Shown here in pieces: positions 46,925 through 60,708 of a stretch of DNA of 64,000 bases. The DNA comes from Diphasiastrum complanatum (Eukaryota; Streptophyta; Lycopodiopsida; Lycopodiales; Lycopodiaceae). The notes beneath the pieces are model-generated. The model was not told the origin of the DNA. It saw only the letters and a program-made list of their open reading frames with translations, and made no database searches. The DNA lies in the NCBI GenBank assembly GCA_029204225.1, contig CM055113.1, positions 9,632,364 to 9,696,363 of the forward strand, given 5' to 3'. A program made the position numbers and the translations under genes. Numbering within the stretch: position 1 is the first letter of the stretch; each line of letters begins with the position of its first letter.

Positions 46925-47520
46925 TGATGGAAACTGACAATAAACAGTCCCGATTGCGAGTGCTCCGATAGAGTCGATCTGTGTAGTTGTAGCTACTGCT
47001 TCATACTACGATCAATCATCTTCCGGTGACACTGCAGATCTGATTTAAGTTTATGAACAGTACATAATGTTTAATAACAGCGGAAGTACTGTAAGCAAGC
47101 ATCAAAATCATTCACAGATTACACATCATATGCAGAATGTCGCAACTCTATTTTCACAAATAGATTTTACAACAACAATTTTCAGTGCAGTCTATTTCCC
47201 AGATCAGCGCGTCGGCGCAAGAGAGGTATTCTCTCTTACGAGGAACTAGCTATTGCTAGTTCTATATATGTTTGTGTGACAATATGTGTTTCCTACTGCA
47301 TGACTAACACTCATCAACTCAAAAATCAACCTTCATCACTCTCGTTGATCCTATATATAGAGGAACATGAGAGATGATTAGTTTTAAGCTACAAAATTAG
47401 AAGAACAGCTTTAGACTTAATCCTAACAACTTATGGATGCTCGTCGTAGTAGTCCGTGCAACCCGTCATTGTGTATCCATGTGCTGGAATCGTGAAGATG
47501 CTTCGCCATTGTAGCTGCCT
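46925..47520 (-). repeat. Copia 5' LTR with primer site at 46915-46924
   Basis: On the minus strand the LTR ends TTTCCATCA at 46925 and is followed by GCGGTATCAGAACC, a diverged tRNA-Met primer site, then the gag. Further copies of this LTR lie at 26435 and about 52477. The outer end near 47520 is approximate. Confidence 0.75.
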
Positions 47521-47949
47521 ACAATAGGCTTCTACAATAAGCCCAAACACTACACAACAAAAGTTGAGAGTCAGAAGTATTAGAAATAGGCGACTAGTTG
47601 GCATCCTGCGCGTGTGAGTCCAACATTGGGCCTTAGGCTAATAAGTGCCATGGAGCACAATTAATTAAATAAGTATTTTAATTCAAGAGGATGCCTTGGA
47701 ATCGAACCAATAGGACCTATGGATACTCCTCCAACCTATGCTACTAGCAATCATCTAAAATAGGCTGTCTACTTTGAAAACACCTAACACAATGACTGCA
47801 CAACAAAAGAAGAAACTGCATACCCAAGCTTTGAATTTTGCACTAATAGATGATATAATAATGGGTATCCAAGTGTACTAATAGTGGGTAGTAACAGCTT
47901 TGATACCATGTTGATACCCATTATTGATACCCATGGTCAGAATTTTGCA
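47521..47949. other. Mixed repeat remnants
   Basis: Includes the inverted relative of 38185-38291 (47575-47675). A repeated phrase GAATTTTGCACT.ATAGATG occurs about 105 bp apart (47836, 47940). ATGGTATCAAAG on the minus strand near 47914 resembles another copia primer site. No gene. Confidence 0.5.
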
Positions 47950-48967
47950 CTGATAGATGGAATTTTTACTACTTTGCTCGTGACTCTAGTATCACACTGA
48001 TTGTGTTATATGTAGATGACCTCATAATCACAGGTAATGATGACAGTTTGAAATCAAGAAGGACTTATCTTCTAGTTTTGATATGACTGATTTTGGCTTA
48101 ATGCACTACTGTTTGGGAGTGGAAGTATGGCAAGGTTGTAGTAGCATCGTACTAACACAAACAAAGTACGTGATTGAGATTCTGAAGCGTTTCAAAACGT
48201 GTGATAGCAAGCCAGTATCTACATTTGTGGAGGTTGGTAAGAAACTATCTAACTAGGATGAGAGTGCACTAGTTGATGCTACTTTATTTCGTTAATTAGT
48301 TGGTTCACTGATTTATCTCACAACTACTTGTCTTGACATAAGTTATGTTGTAAGTGTTGTGAGTAAATTCATGGCTACTCCTAGAGAGATTCACTGGAAA
48401 GTAGCGAAGAGAATTATTCGTTATGTGAAAGGCACGTTAACCCATGAATTGTTGTATGAGAGGCAGCATACTTTACCAGTTTTACAAGGCTTTGTTGATT
48501 CAGATTGGGCAAGCTGTATTGATGACAGGAGGTCTACCACAAGGTATGTATTTCATGTTGGTAATGGTGTATTCTCTTGGTCAAGTAAGAAACAAGACAC
48601 AATATGCTCTTTCTACTACAGAAGTCGAATACAAAGCATTATATTTAGCTACGAAGGAAGCAGTTTGGCTAAGAAGAATGTTAGAAGACATTGGAATTCC
48701 ACAGAACAAGCCTACTGTGATCAGATGTGACAGCCGGAGTCCTATACAGCTAGCTAAAAATCCTGTATTTCATGCATGCATGAAGCATATAGAAATTAAA
48801 TATCATTTCATTTGAGAGAAGTTGTTATCTAATGAAATAGATGTAGTGCATTGTAAGACAGAGAATCAGTTAGCTGATATACTCACTAAAGCTTTAAGTT
48901 TTGATAAGTTTGAGTTTTTTAGAGAAAAGCTCTTTGTAAGAAAGATAAACTAGGGCTTAAGGGAGAG
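47950..48967 (+). pseudogene. Copia RT end and RNase H, 3' part of element
   Basis: LYVDDLIITGND near 48006 is the RT catalytic box. It is followed by REIHWKVAKRIIRYVKGTL, GFVDSDWASCIDDRRSTT and FSWSSKK, then (frameshift) YALSTTEVEYKALYLATKEAVWL, HIEIKYHFI, and the end ENQLADILTKAL. The polypurine tract TTAAGGGAGAG ends at 48967. The 5' two-thirds of the element is absent. Confidence 0.85.
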
Positions 48968-49100
48968 TGTTAGAATAAGTAAGCCCAAGTTTCTCTTACA
49001 GTTTCATGACTTTCCGCTTTTAGTAGTGTTTTTGAGTTTTTTACTACTTATGTAATAGTGTGCATGAGTGCCAGCTTAATGACACATATAGTGTAAAGTT
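48968..49100 (+). repeat. 3' LTR of the copia at 48 kb
   Basis: Begins TGTTAGAATAAG after the polypurine tract. The end is uncertain (about 49085-49110), because Helitron similarity begins by about 49115. It is thus short or truncated, and the copia appears to abut or interrupt the Helitron. Confidence 0.6.
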
Positions 49101-49109
49101 GGGACACAC

Positions 49110-51195
49110 GTCCCATAATGGGGACCGAACTGCCATGCAGGGCTCTATACTCTTTCAAAGATCTGATGGGTCAGAAAGGGCACGTGTCAAAAAATAGTAC
49201 AGCGAACATGAGCCGAATTTGCGACGGGGTCTCCCATGACACCACCTCCAGCAGGCAGTTACTCCATTCCATCGCGTTGTTTATTAGAAGTCTATGCTTG
49301 CAAGCATCTCTAAACTATGAAAGCAACTCGACGTCAATTGTGCGCAAGTCCTCAAAACTTGTTTCACCTCTGACTCACATGAGCCAAAAGAACTCACAAA
49401 TAAAATCACTCTTCTTCAGACGGATTGCATTGGAATGGACTGTGCATTGATTCTATGGGTCCACCTTCGCACTCTCTTGTTGTAAACGTAAAATTGTGCC
49501 AAGTGTTGGTACAACAACTCTCAGGCCTCCGAATCGCCACTTCTATTCAGCTCAAAAAAAGCCGTCAAAGTGGTACTCGAATGACCTTCTACGACCTCCT
49601 CTAAATCGGCTCTGTCATTAAAGTAAACCAACTCCTATCCATGAAGATGAATTGTCAATCGAGTCACAACTGGATTATGAGCACCCATACAAATTCCAAA
49701 CAGTCGCCAACAAGCCTCACTCGCAGAGAAATATCTAGCATTCAAAAATTGCTCTATCTCATTCACTAGCCCAGCTCTCAGACCACCACCCTCCACAGCC
49801 TCTGTCGTAATCATACCTGGCCCCTTGTACACGTACTTGTATAGATACTTCACACTATGTATATTTACACATCTCTCTACGTTGATGTGACATGAAAATT
49901 TAGTGTCAACCATTTGTTGTACGATACTATCCACACGTTATCTAATTCTATTCCATGCGACTGCACCTTCGTTCCGTTGTCTCTACGCCTATATGGAAGA
50001 TACCCATTCACTCTCAATGAAATTCCTTGGGTAGTTCTTCGAGCATTTTCCATCCGTCATGCACGGTGCATTTGGAAAAGATGTTCCGCATGGGTTGTGC
50101 ATCATAGAACTCATACAACTCTGGATCATTCTCCCTCACAGGAATCTCTGCGCATATGATACGATCGTAATCTTCGACAGTGATGGGTTTGTTCCGCTCC
50201 TCCAATATAATCAATAGGTGGGCATGGGGCAATCCTCTCTTTTGATACTCAACAACATGAAGCCTTCCTATAATGCGCCCAAATATCCCATCCTTCTTCA
50301 ACAAATCAATCAAGTGATGAAACATCGTGCTAAAAACCCTCAACACCAAATCGGGCCTATCTATAGGTGTTTGTTGAAATCTCAACTCCCTCCTCACTTC
50401 TAACCAATTTGGGTTCGCTGTCATTGTGATAAAAAAATCGGAAGAACCCAAATCCCTAACAATGGCCATAGCATCCTGGTACTATTGATGCATATGACAT
50501 GGTGAACCGATATAAGACGACGGAAGGACTACTCGTTGCCCTATGTCACTGGCAGAATGAGCTCCAAGGGCGTCAACGACGCCATTATAAATCTCTCTAC
50601 AAAATCTATCTCGATTGTTATAGATGCAGTTCATGTTGTTTTGCACCATTTTTGCTACCACGTCACACACATACTCTTGCAACAGCCTTCCACCCAAATG
50701 TATAGGTGAAACATGCTCTGTCATGGTATATAATAAAATCATTTCCAAGGGGGCAGAATCCGTGGCTTCTCCTGTTGAAGATTGAAGGTATTCCCCAAAC
50801 TTTTCTGTATTGCAAGGCCAAAACTTTTTTGTAAATGGTAGCTGCATAAGATGAATGACGCGCTGTGATATGCTGCAACCATCCTGAATGGAGTGCAATA
50901 CGATGTCACGCATTCCGTCGCTTGGGGTATCATCTATAGGCATAAGCACTGCAATCTCATTGCTCGTAGGAACATTGAATTGTCTATTCGCTCTACTCTG
51001 TGAACAACCAGACACTATGCAAAGTCGAATATCCTTTGTGACATTCTCCTGCATGATTTGAGCAACATTCTTAAAACGTTGCCCAAATGGATTCACATCC
51101 ATCATCATGCTTTGCAAAAGGGAGAGAACATCACGCCTAAGCTCAAGATTCATAGATAATCTCTGATCTAATTGCAAATCATCACCATCCATGAT
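49110..51195 (-). mobile_element. Helitron Rep region, truncated before the helicase
   Basis: Minus strand, in order. The Helitron-like N-terminal domain is at 51192-50482 (MDVNPFGQRFKN, RQFNVPTSNEIA, VLPSSYIGSPCHMHQ). After one in-frame stop the Rep nuclease is at 50469-50014, with FITMTANPNW and the HUH-type RGLPHAHLLI. A shifted frame at 49934-49635 reads CHINVERCVNIHSVKYLYKYVYKG and ARYFSASEACWR. Decayed continuation at 49450-49110 holds VRGETSFEDLRTID and a region like the pre-helicase segment. The helicase is missing and the copia LTR starts there. Helitrons move as rolling circles using this Rep. This copy is dead. Confidence 0.88.
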
Positions 51196-51499
51196 GTAGA
51201 TCTATGAAAATGAAGGTCTATCTAAGGGCAACAAACCACCAATATGATGATACAACCGGCACTACTACAAAACGTGCTCATTCTGACATGTGGTTGCGAC
51301 GAATTTTGAGAAATCTCATAAAATGACGAAAACTGACGTGTCGGTATCCGACATCCCTGTCGAACCCCCGTAAAAAAGAACTCCGGTAGCCTCCAGTAGC
51401 TAAAAGGAATATAATTTAAAATAGGATGTCAGAATTCGATAGTTTTAAAATACGACGTGTGAAATTTGTCAACATTTCCTAGCTAGTTTGAGGCCTAAA
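51196..51499. other. No gene; upstream flank of the Helitron frame
   Basis: A Helitron 5' end (TC) could lie here but cannot be fixed by eye. Confidence 0.35.
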
Positions 51500-52116
51500 T
51501 TGGCAAGTTTTGTAAATAGTTTTGGTTCTGGAATTTCACATGTGTGAACCAGGCCTAGAGTTTTTTAATTACTGTATTTTTTAAGTATGAAGAAGTATCA
51601 AACTTCATACCCTTCAAAATGAGACCATTTTGAAGTATTTTGGTCATATAAGTCATTTTTAGCTATTTTTCCTATATAGGAAATATCTAGGGTTAAGTAC
51701 CTTCTAGAGAGAGGAAAGAGAGTCATCTCTCTCAGCTATATATAGCAGGTAGGCCATGGAGAAACAGGTTGGAGCAGATCCATTGTATTCATTTGCTTAA
51801 TGAGAGATTTTTCTATTGGTTTCTCCTTCCATTGTTGGCAATGTGTAGTGATTGAGTTCAAGCTTGTGTGTATGATCTTAGGTGCTTTCCAAAAGTGGTA
51901 AGTTGATGTTGTATGGACTGTATACTGTTATTCTGGGCCGCACTTGATGTTTATGGAAGTTTCCATTTGTGGTAATTGCTTTTTGGTCAAGTTCTTTTGC
52001 ATTCATAGAATGGTTTGCCAATTCCTAGCTTATGTAGTTTTGAGTGCAAGCATTCAAGCCAATGATCTTGGAGTTTAGATCCACTTAGGATCTGTATTTT
52101 TCTCATGGTATCAGGG
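51500..52116 (+). repeat. Probable copia 5' LTR with primer site
   Basis: TGGTATCAGGG at 52106-52116 is a tRNA-Met primer site after TTTTTCTCA. Upstream LTR-like sequence includes the promoter-like AGCTATATATAGCAGG at about 51733. The outer end is not located. No internal coding region follows. Confidence 0.45.
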
Positions 52117-52476
52117 TTGGCCACTATTTTTAGTAAGGTTTCCATTTTTGGTGATATTTGGATGTTCGATCAAGTTCTAGCATGATTATGCATTGCATTG
52201 TTAATCAATTCTTACTAACCTTTGTTTTGTGAGTTGAACTTGTGGATCAAAAGCATATTTCAGGTCTATTGAAGATCAGAGGCTAAGAAGAAGCTATTTT
52301 GGATCAGATCATCACATCTAATCATTTGTTGATTGTGAGGCTTGTGCATATTCAATACTAACAATGTTCTTTTCATTCTATTGTTGACAATCTCCATTTT
52401 TTGGATGAACACTCTCCTTAAGTGGATGACAAATGCTCTTTGAGTGAGTTTGTCTAAGGCTAAGCAAAGCTCCCAT

Positions 52477-52925
52477 TTGGATGCAAACAGTAGACAATGT
52501 TTAACAACATACAAGATCTGAGCAACAACGGAAAAATGTAGCTACTGTAAACAAGCATCACAAAGAATCACAGATTGCACACGTTGAGCAGAATGCTGCA
52601 ACTCATCTATTATTAGAAATGAAGTTTACAACCAAAACTTTCTGAGTATTGTCTGTTTCCCAGAGCAGCACATCGGCGCAAGAGAGGTATTCTCTCTCAC
52701 AAGAAACTAGCTACTGCTAGCTACGTATATTTTTCTGTATCTTCGCACGTCATTGTTGTGCATGCATCTCTCTTACGTTGTTCCTACATTTAAAGAACAG
52801 AGAGATTGATTAATCTAATCTGCATGAGAGATGATTAATCTAAACTGTAGAAATCAAAAGAACGCATTATGTTAATTCTAACTGATTCTGGTTGCACGAC
52901 GCCGCTTTCTTGTGCTTTTCATGTA
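52477..52925 (-). repeat. Third relic of the 46.9-kb copia LTR family
   Basis: Shares AATGTTTAACAACA, CACAGATTGCACA, TTTCCCAGAGCAGC, TCGGCGCAAGAGAGGTATTC and AACTAGCTACTGCTAG with 46925-47490, more diverged than the copy at 26435. Confidence 0.75.
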
Positions 52926-52949
52926 TTATGCTGCTTCCACCAAAAAAAG

Positions 52950-53160
52950 GGCTGATGTCACAAAATTTGAAAATGCGAAAAGTGTGAAGGTCCATGGAAA
53001 TATGTTCTAAGTCATATTTTGGCTATGTGTCGCATATTTCCAAAATGTGAAAAATTTGAAGGTCCGTGGAAATATATTCTAAGTCATATTCTGGCCATGT
53101 GTCGGTTTTTTGGAAAATGCAACAAAGGTGAACTGTGCGAAATATAGTTCAAATGTGCAG
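52950..53160 (-). repeat. Dispersed repeat with two inner units, copy B (inverted)
   Basis: Reverse complement of the 37125-37340 structure: GAAGGTCCATGGAAATATGTTCTAAGTCATATTTTGGC and GAAGGTCCGTGGAAATATATTCTAAGTCATATTCTGGCC form a tandem pair about 85 bp apart. Confidence 0.8.
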
Positions 53161-54409
53161 ACAAGCCAATTATTATATGGAAAAATATAGAGGGGAATCC
53201 TCATCCATAAAAAACAAACTAGTGTGTGTGTTTGAGCCTAACAAAACTAAATTGAACAAAACAAACCACTAATGATCCAACAAGTTACGTAATGGTAAAT
53301 GAGTCATAATTGGCGTCTCATGGCCTGTCATAACAAAATCAGGTTAAAGAGAGAATGCTCACCTACATCCATCCACAACAATAACCAAGTGAGTACTAGG
53401 AAATTTTTGTGGGAACTACAGGGTCTACACAAACTCTCAGTTGTTATCCATGTCACAACCAGACAAATTAAACAAAGTCCAGGAAAGCCTTTTAATAATA
53501 AAGTAGAAAAAAGCTATCAAAGCAAACTTTTCCCATGAGTTCCAATACTAAGCAGAGCCAACAAATTGCCGGTTATCATAGTAAGTTAACAACCAACATT
53601 ACAAAGGAACAATTTTTCCATTCAAAAGTAAAAGCAAAATGGAAGCCCCTTTTGTAGAACAGCCATACAAGCATTCTCGTTGTGAAAGTAGTTGTAGGAC
53701 ATCTAAATTTATGGACAAGATTGTTACTTATCGAAGCAAACCTTGGCCCTCTGTAAAGATATTTGATAAGACACTTAGGCACAAATTTTCTCGACATTTC
53801 TATAATAGTAAGTACCATGAGGACTAGAAAGGAACCATAATATCACATAACAGTCAGTTTGTAAGAAAAAATAATAACAAACTTTTAAGTAAAAAGCTGG
53901 AGTACATAGCAAGAACGTTGCTACGTCACAAGTTTTCGTAGATCAGTTTCCCAAGCAAAAAGTCCGTAAATTTTGACTTAAACCATACTATGGAGGTATG
54001 TGGAAAAAACACCAAGGTTGGTTTGCAGCTAAGTAAGTAGTTAACAAACTATTTGAGCTATCATTCAAGGCTACCCATCTAAAACAACACCACTCAAACA
54101 CGACTACTTTTAGTTGGAGTTACTAAAAAATAGTTCATTACCATTAGTAAATAATATGGTAGAAAGACAAATCAATATTGAATTATGACCTTTAAAAATC
54201 AATGTAGACCATCTTATAAAAACATATTTGAAATGGTAAATGGTCACATAAGTGAATAGAAACCCAGTTGTTTCAGCTGGGAACAACCTATGTCTAATTT
54301 TAACATAGGAGTTTCTTATAAGAAAGATATACACCACCCTCATACCAGTAAGTGCTGATAAACAAAGGCAATGTACCAAAATAAAACAATAATCATGACA
54401 CAAACAAAC
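53161..54409. other. AT-rich region, no gene recognised
   Basis: Only short accidental frames. Confidence 0.5.
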
Positions 54410-54835
54410 TGTCAGAATTTGAAATACAAATTCTAGATGGAGATACTAGTCCTACTAGCACTCACGCAAAACCAAGTATAGAGAAAAAAACAGATCATAG
54501 GAGAATTGAGCAAATGCTCTAGCTCATTGAATTGAATGGAATAATTGAGGTGGGACACCAACCTTCGTATATAGTTTCTCTAATGATTGATAAAAGCTAA
54601 TGAGCCTAAAGTAAATAGCAAAATAGCAAAAGCTATTTACTACTACTTATATATAGTAAGAACTAAAAATGAAGTTCTAAGTACTAAAATAGATCCTAAT
54701 CTATTTGTAGTGCGCCCACCTACATGCATAAGCATAAAAAACAAATTTATTATAACTAGAATGGCCCCTAAAAATAGCACGCAGGCATGGCCAAACTATC
54801 ATCAAGGGGTGTCAAATAAACACTAATTCCTAACA
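54410..54835 (-). repeat. 3' LTR of the minus-strand copia
   Basis: Starts TGTTAGGAATTAG on the minus strand at 54835, right after the polypurine tract. The far end at TGTCAG (54410) is inferred from the matching length (426 against 430 bp) of the related LTR at 29717-30146. Confidence 0.65.
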
Positions 54836-54849
54836 CTCCCCCTTAATGT

Positions 54850-55913
54850 TTACTTTGTTATCTATTACTCCTAGAAGCTCTCTAAACTTCTGAAATTTTT
54901 CTTTGCCAAGTCCTTTGGTAAAGATATATGTAACTTGTTCTTCTATAGGGCAATAGATAAGCTCCACTTCATCACTTTGAATTTTCTCTCTGATGAAGTG
55001 TTGTTGTACTTCATATGCTTTGTCTTGCTGTGAAAAACTGGATTTTTTGCCAATCTAATACAACTTTGATTGTCACATTGAAGTACTGTAGATGAATCTT
55101 GTATCATATGTAGATCATGTAGAATCCTTTGTAACCATATTGCTTCACATGTTGCACTTGTAGTAGCTCAATACTCTGCCTCTGTAGATGATAAAACAAC
55201 AATATGTTGCTTCTTTGAACTCTAAGAAATAGCACTAGAACCAAGACTAAAACATAACCTGTAGTAGATCTTCGGTCTTCCCCATCTCCAGCCCAATCAA
55301 CATCCACATATCCTTGTAACTTCAAATCATCCTGTCTACCATAGAGAATACCAAATCTCAAAGTGCCCTGGATATATGTGAGTATTCGCTTAGCAACTTT
55401 CCAATGAATTTGCTTAGGTCTAGCCATAAACTGACTAACCATACTCACAGCATAAGCAATATCTGGTCTTGTAGTAGTTAGATAGATTAAGCTTCCAACT
55501 AGCTTTCTATATAATGTCTCATCTACGTCCTGATCTTCCTCAACTTTAGTAAGCTTACATCCATTATCATATGGTGTAGAAATAGGCTTGCACTCTAACA
55601 TATTGAACTTTTCAAGAATTTCATGAGCATACTTAACCTCAATCCCAAGAAAATATTGTGGTGAACCAAGATCTTTCATATCAAATTCTGATGAGAGATC
55701 TTTCTTGATTCCTTGAATCATACTATGATCTGATCCTGTAATAATAAGATCATCCACATACATCACTACAATAACAATATGATTATTCCTGACCAAAACA
55801 TAAAGTGTATGCTCCGAACTACTTCTCTGAAAGCCAAGCTCCTCAAAGTATGCGTCAATCCTTGTGTACCATGCCCTGGGTGCCTGCTTAAGTCCATACA
55901 GTGCTTTGTCCAA
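54850..55913 (-). pseudogene. Copia reverse transcriptase C-part and RNase H
   Basis: DKALYGLKQAPRAWYTRID, the catalytic VVMYVDDLIITGSD, YFLGIEV, TRPDIAYAVSMVSQFMARP, and VDWAGDGEDRRSTTGY of RNase H. A frameshift follows at about 55220, after which SSKKQHIVVLSSTEAEY continues in another frame to about 54850. Confidence 0.88.
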
Positions 55914-55958
55914 CCTGCAAACCTTATCTTCATGTCCTGCTACTATGTATCCCTCTGG

Positions 55959-56363
55959 CTACTCCATGTAGACTTCTTCCACTAAAAATCCATTCAGGAA
56001 TGCACTCTTTACATCCATTTGTTGAATGTCCCATCCAAACTGAGCTGCCAATGATAAAATAGTCCTCATAGTAGTAGATTTAGCAATTGGTGCAAAAGTT
56101 TCCTCATAGTCAATCCCTTCCTGTTGAGCATAACCTTTTGCCACCAATCTTGCCTTATGTTTATCTATAAAACCATCTGATTTGTACTTAGTCCTATAGA
56201 CCCATTTGCATCCAATGGCCTTTTTACTTGTAGGTAGCTGAACAAGTCTCCAAGTCTTGTTCTTCATAATTGAGTCGTACTCATCCATAGCTTTCCTCCA
56301 AATATCCTCTTTTTCAGCCTCTCTAAAAGTAGATGGATCCTTGGTCTCTAATATTGTGGCCAT
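55959..56363 (-). pseudogene. Copia reverse transcriptase N-part
   Basis: WRKAMDEYDSIMKNKTWRLV, GCKWVYRTKYKSDG, KARLVAKGYAQQEGIDYEET and QQMDVKSAFLNGFLVEEVYME. It stops at a single codon and continues in the same frame in the next part. Confidence 0.88.
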
Positions 56364-56525
56364 ATATGCAAAATGTACATCCCCATATTCTTCATGACGA
56401 TCCTCTTGTCGAAACTCCTGTCAATCTTGATCTTCATGTTGCTTTTCAAGTCTGGCCGATCTCCTAGTTCCATGTGTACTGGACTCTCCCTGTTCCACGA
56501 CAACACTATCCTTGATAGTTTCATA

Positions 56526-57700
56526 TTACCATCTAGACAGTCTTCTAGCTTCTGATGTAGGATGCTTCTTGCTTGGTGAAGTAGGAGGTGAATAAGTATC
56601 CCATATACTTGACCTCTCCTTCCTCTTTCCTATCTCAACTAAAGACACTTTAGGTTCTTGAATTGGTGTAGGCGATACATATGTCGATTCAAGTTCATGT
56701 AATAACTCGTCACATAATATAGGGATTCCACCATCTTGATCCTTATCAAAATATATCTCTATATCTTTATGAGTTGCATCCTCATCAAAGATTACGTCCC
56801 TACTTATGATTATTTTCTTACCCTCCAAGTCATATAACCTGTATCCCTTCTCTTGATTATCATAACCAAGAAATAAACACTTGGTCGCCTTAGAATCCAA
56901 TTTGCTCCTAGAATCCTTAGGTATGTGAGAATAAGCAATACTTCCAAATAATGTCAAATGACTATCTGGCTTCTGACCCGTGTAAGCTTCCTCTGGAGTT
57001 CGATTTTCTACAACCTTTGTAGGACTTCGATTCAAAAGATAAACCACTGTTTTAACTGCTTCACCCCAAAACATATTTCGAAGATTTTTACTCTTGAGCA
57101 TACTCCTCGTAGTTTTCACTATGGACCGGTTCTTTCTTTCCGCAACTCCATTTTGTTGAGGCGTGTCCGTATTTGCAAATTGTCTCTTTATACCATGATC
57201 CTTGTAAAACACCTAAAATTCCGTAGAAAGATACTCTCCCCCTTTGTCCGAGCGAAGTATCTTAATTTGTCTATCTGTTTCTTTCTCCACTTGTGTCTTA
57301 AACCATGTGAAATATTGGAAAGCTTCCCCATTATTCTTCAGAAGATAGATCCATGCCTTCCTAGAATAGTCATCTACAAACACCATAAAGTAACTTGCTC
57401 CCCCATAAGATTGAGTCTTCATAGGACCACACAAATCTGTATGAACAAGTTGTAGAACACTTTTCGCCCTGAATGTACTAGGCAAAAAATTCTTTATATG
57501 ATGCTTGCCTAAGACACAACCTTCACATCAGAAACGACTTGAGGTAGACCTGTAACCATGTTAAATTTCCTCAAGACTTGTAGACTTTTGTAATTCAAAT
57601 GTCCATACCTCTCGTGCCATAACTTACTCAATGATTCAGTATCAGCAACACTTGCATGATGATCCACCACTTGAGCTTGAAGTTTACCTCTGTTCATCAA
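56526..57700 (-). pseudogene. Copia integrase
   Basis: The zinc-binding part WHERYGHLNYKSLQVLRKF is in a shifted frame (57509-57700). The core has HTDLCGPMKTQSYGG, FVDDYSRKAWIY and LRSDKGGEYLSTEF. After one stop comes TPQQNGVAERKNRSI, and then the tail TPEEAYTGQKPDSHLTLFGS and CLFLGYDNQEKGYRLYD. All three catalytic acidic positions (D, D, E) appear to be present. Confidence 0.88.
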
Positions 57701-58450
57701 ATTGCACTACCATGTGTTGCTTTGCAATAGCTGATATTGAGAGCAAGTTTTTCTTGATTCCTGGTACATAAAGCACATCCTTTATGTTTCCAATCTTCCC
57801 CGAAGGTAGTTGTACTTGTACTTTTCCAACTCCCTTTATATCATATGTGTAGTTGTCCCCCAACTTCACATTTGACCCATCATCTAATTTTTGAAAATTA
57901 GATAGCCAGTCTCGCCTAGGTGTCATGTGCTTCGAAGCTCCTGAATCAATAAACCAAAAATCTTCCTCCTTTGAGAAGGCACTACGAGAAGATGTCAATG
58001 CTGAGAACAACTCATAGTCTTCAAGATCTAAAGCACTCAATTTTGCATAGAAGTTTCTTTTTCTTCAGCAAAATTTTCATCCTGTTTTTTCTTGAATTTG
58101 TTGTGCCAACACTCCTTTGCATAATGTTCTGATTTTTCGCAAATAAAGCAGTTTCCTTTCTTTCCATCTTCTGACTGATTTGATTGATTCTCCTCCATAT
58201 CTTGCTGCTTTTTCTTCTTCTTCTTCTCTTTGCCACCCTTCTTGAAACTCTGCTCTTGATTCTTTGCTTGGAAAGCCTGTTCTTTGAAATCATCCCTGTT
58301 GACAATATTTTGTCGTCTCATTTCTTCCTGTAGTAAGATGGCATTCAGCTCATCAAAAGAAGGCCTTGTTTCTCTTTATGATAGCATCATTACAAAGTTC
58401 TGATAGGCCAAAGGTAGACTATTAACTACAATGGATAGCAAAACTGAATC
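57684..58450 (-). pseudogene. Copia gag end and protease
   Basis: The gag zinc knuckle CFICEKSEHYAKEC has the C-x2-C-x4-H-x4-C spacing, preceded by a Lys-rich stretch. The protease reads FWFIDSGASKHMTPRRDWLS, VKLGDN and IKDVLYVPGIKKNLLSI. The active-site DSGAS is intact. Confidence 0.88.
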
Positions 58451-58500
58451 TTGAACACTTTCTTTAACTGTGATAAGTTGGCCTCTCATTGCATTTTACA

Positions 58501-58769
58501 ATAAAAAGTTATCATGTAAAAAAATCTTTGTCTATGGTAGTCTCTACAAAGTAAAGCTACCAACTAGTATTCTAAAAACCACTGAACAGTACATCAACAT
58601 AAATCATCTATAGTCATCAGACATTTTGATTCTTTTGTATTTTTTTCGTCTTTATTCGGCAACACCCTTTGTAGGCCACTATAACCACAAATACCATAAT
58701 TAGTCTCATAGTATTGTGGAGTCGTTTTAGTCGAATAATCAATAACATAATGTAAAAGAGTATAAATGA
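58501..58769. other. No gene recognised
   Basis: Follows the truncated gag. Low-information sequence before the microsatellite. Confidence 0.4.
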
Positions 58770-58770
58770 A

Positions 58771-58804
<34 letters not shown>

Positions 58805-58814
58805 CGCGCGCGCG
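58770..58814. repeat. Compound microsatellite (TG)n(CG)n
   Basis: About 26 bp of TG followed by about 18 bp of alternating CG. Pure alternating purine-pyrimidine runs of this kind can adopt Z-DNA. Confidence 0.95.
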
Positions 58815-58995
58815 TGCACACTATGATGGAGATAACTCGTATTCTTTGAGCTCATTACTCCATGTGTGCCCTAGAACTTGAGTGACCTACAGATGGCTGT
58901 TTTCCAAGCTTGAAACTTGGACTAGTTGACATTATGGAAAATTCTAGAAAGAAAGCTCTTTGCCCCTCCTCCAGAATAGTCAAGAAGAGGAGCCA

Positions 58996-60669
<1,674 letters not shown>

Positions 60670-60704
<35 letters not shown>
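60670..60704. repeat. (CT)n microsatellite
   Basis: About 35 bp of CT, roughly 440 bp before the cytochrome b561 start codon, so in its promoter or 5' UTR region. Confidence 0.95.

Positions 60705-60708
<4 letters not shown>

Larger units (their letters stand above)
54410..58500 (-). mobile_element. Nearly complete Ty1/copia element, 5'-truncated
   Basis: Minus strand order: gag end with zinc knuckle (58.0-58.45 kb), protease, integrase, RT, RNase H, polypurine tract AAGGGGGAG, LTR. Most of pol lies in one frame, interrupted by about four single-codon stops (near 57210, 56523, 56420 and 55940). Frame changes occur at 57500-57700, after gag, and in RNase H, so decay is modest. The left gag part and the 5' LTR are missing. 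The order PR-IN-RT-RH is diagnostic of copia. Confidence 0.92.
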
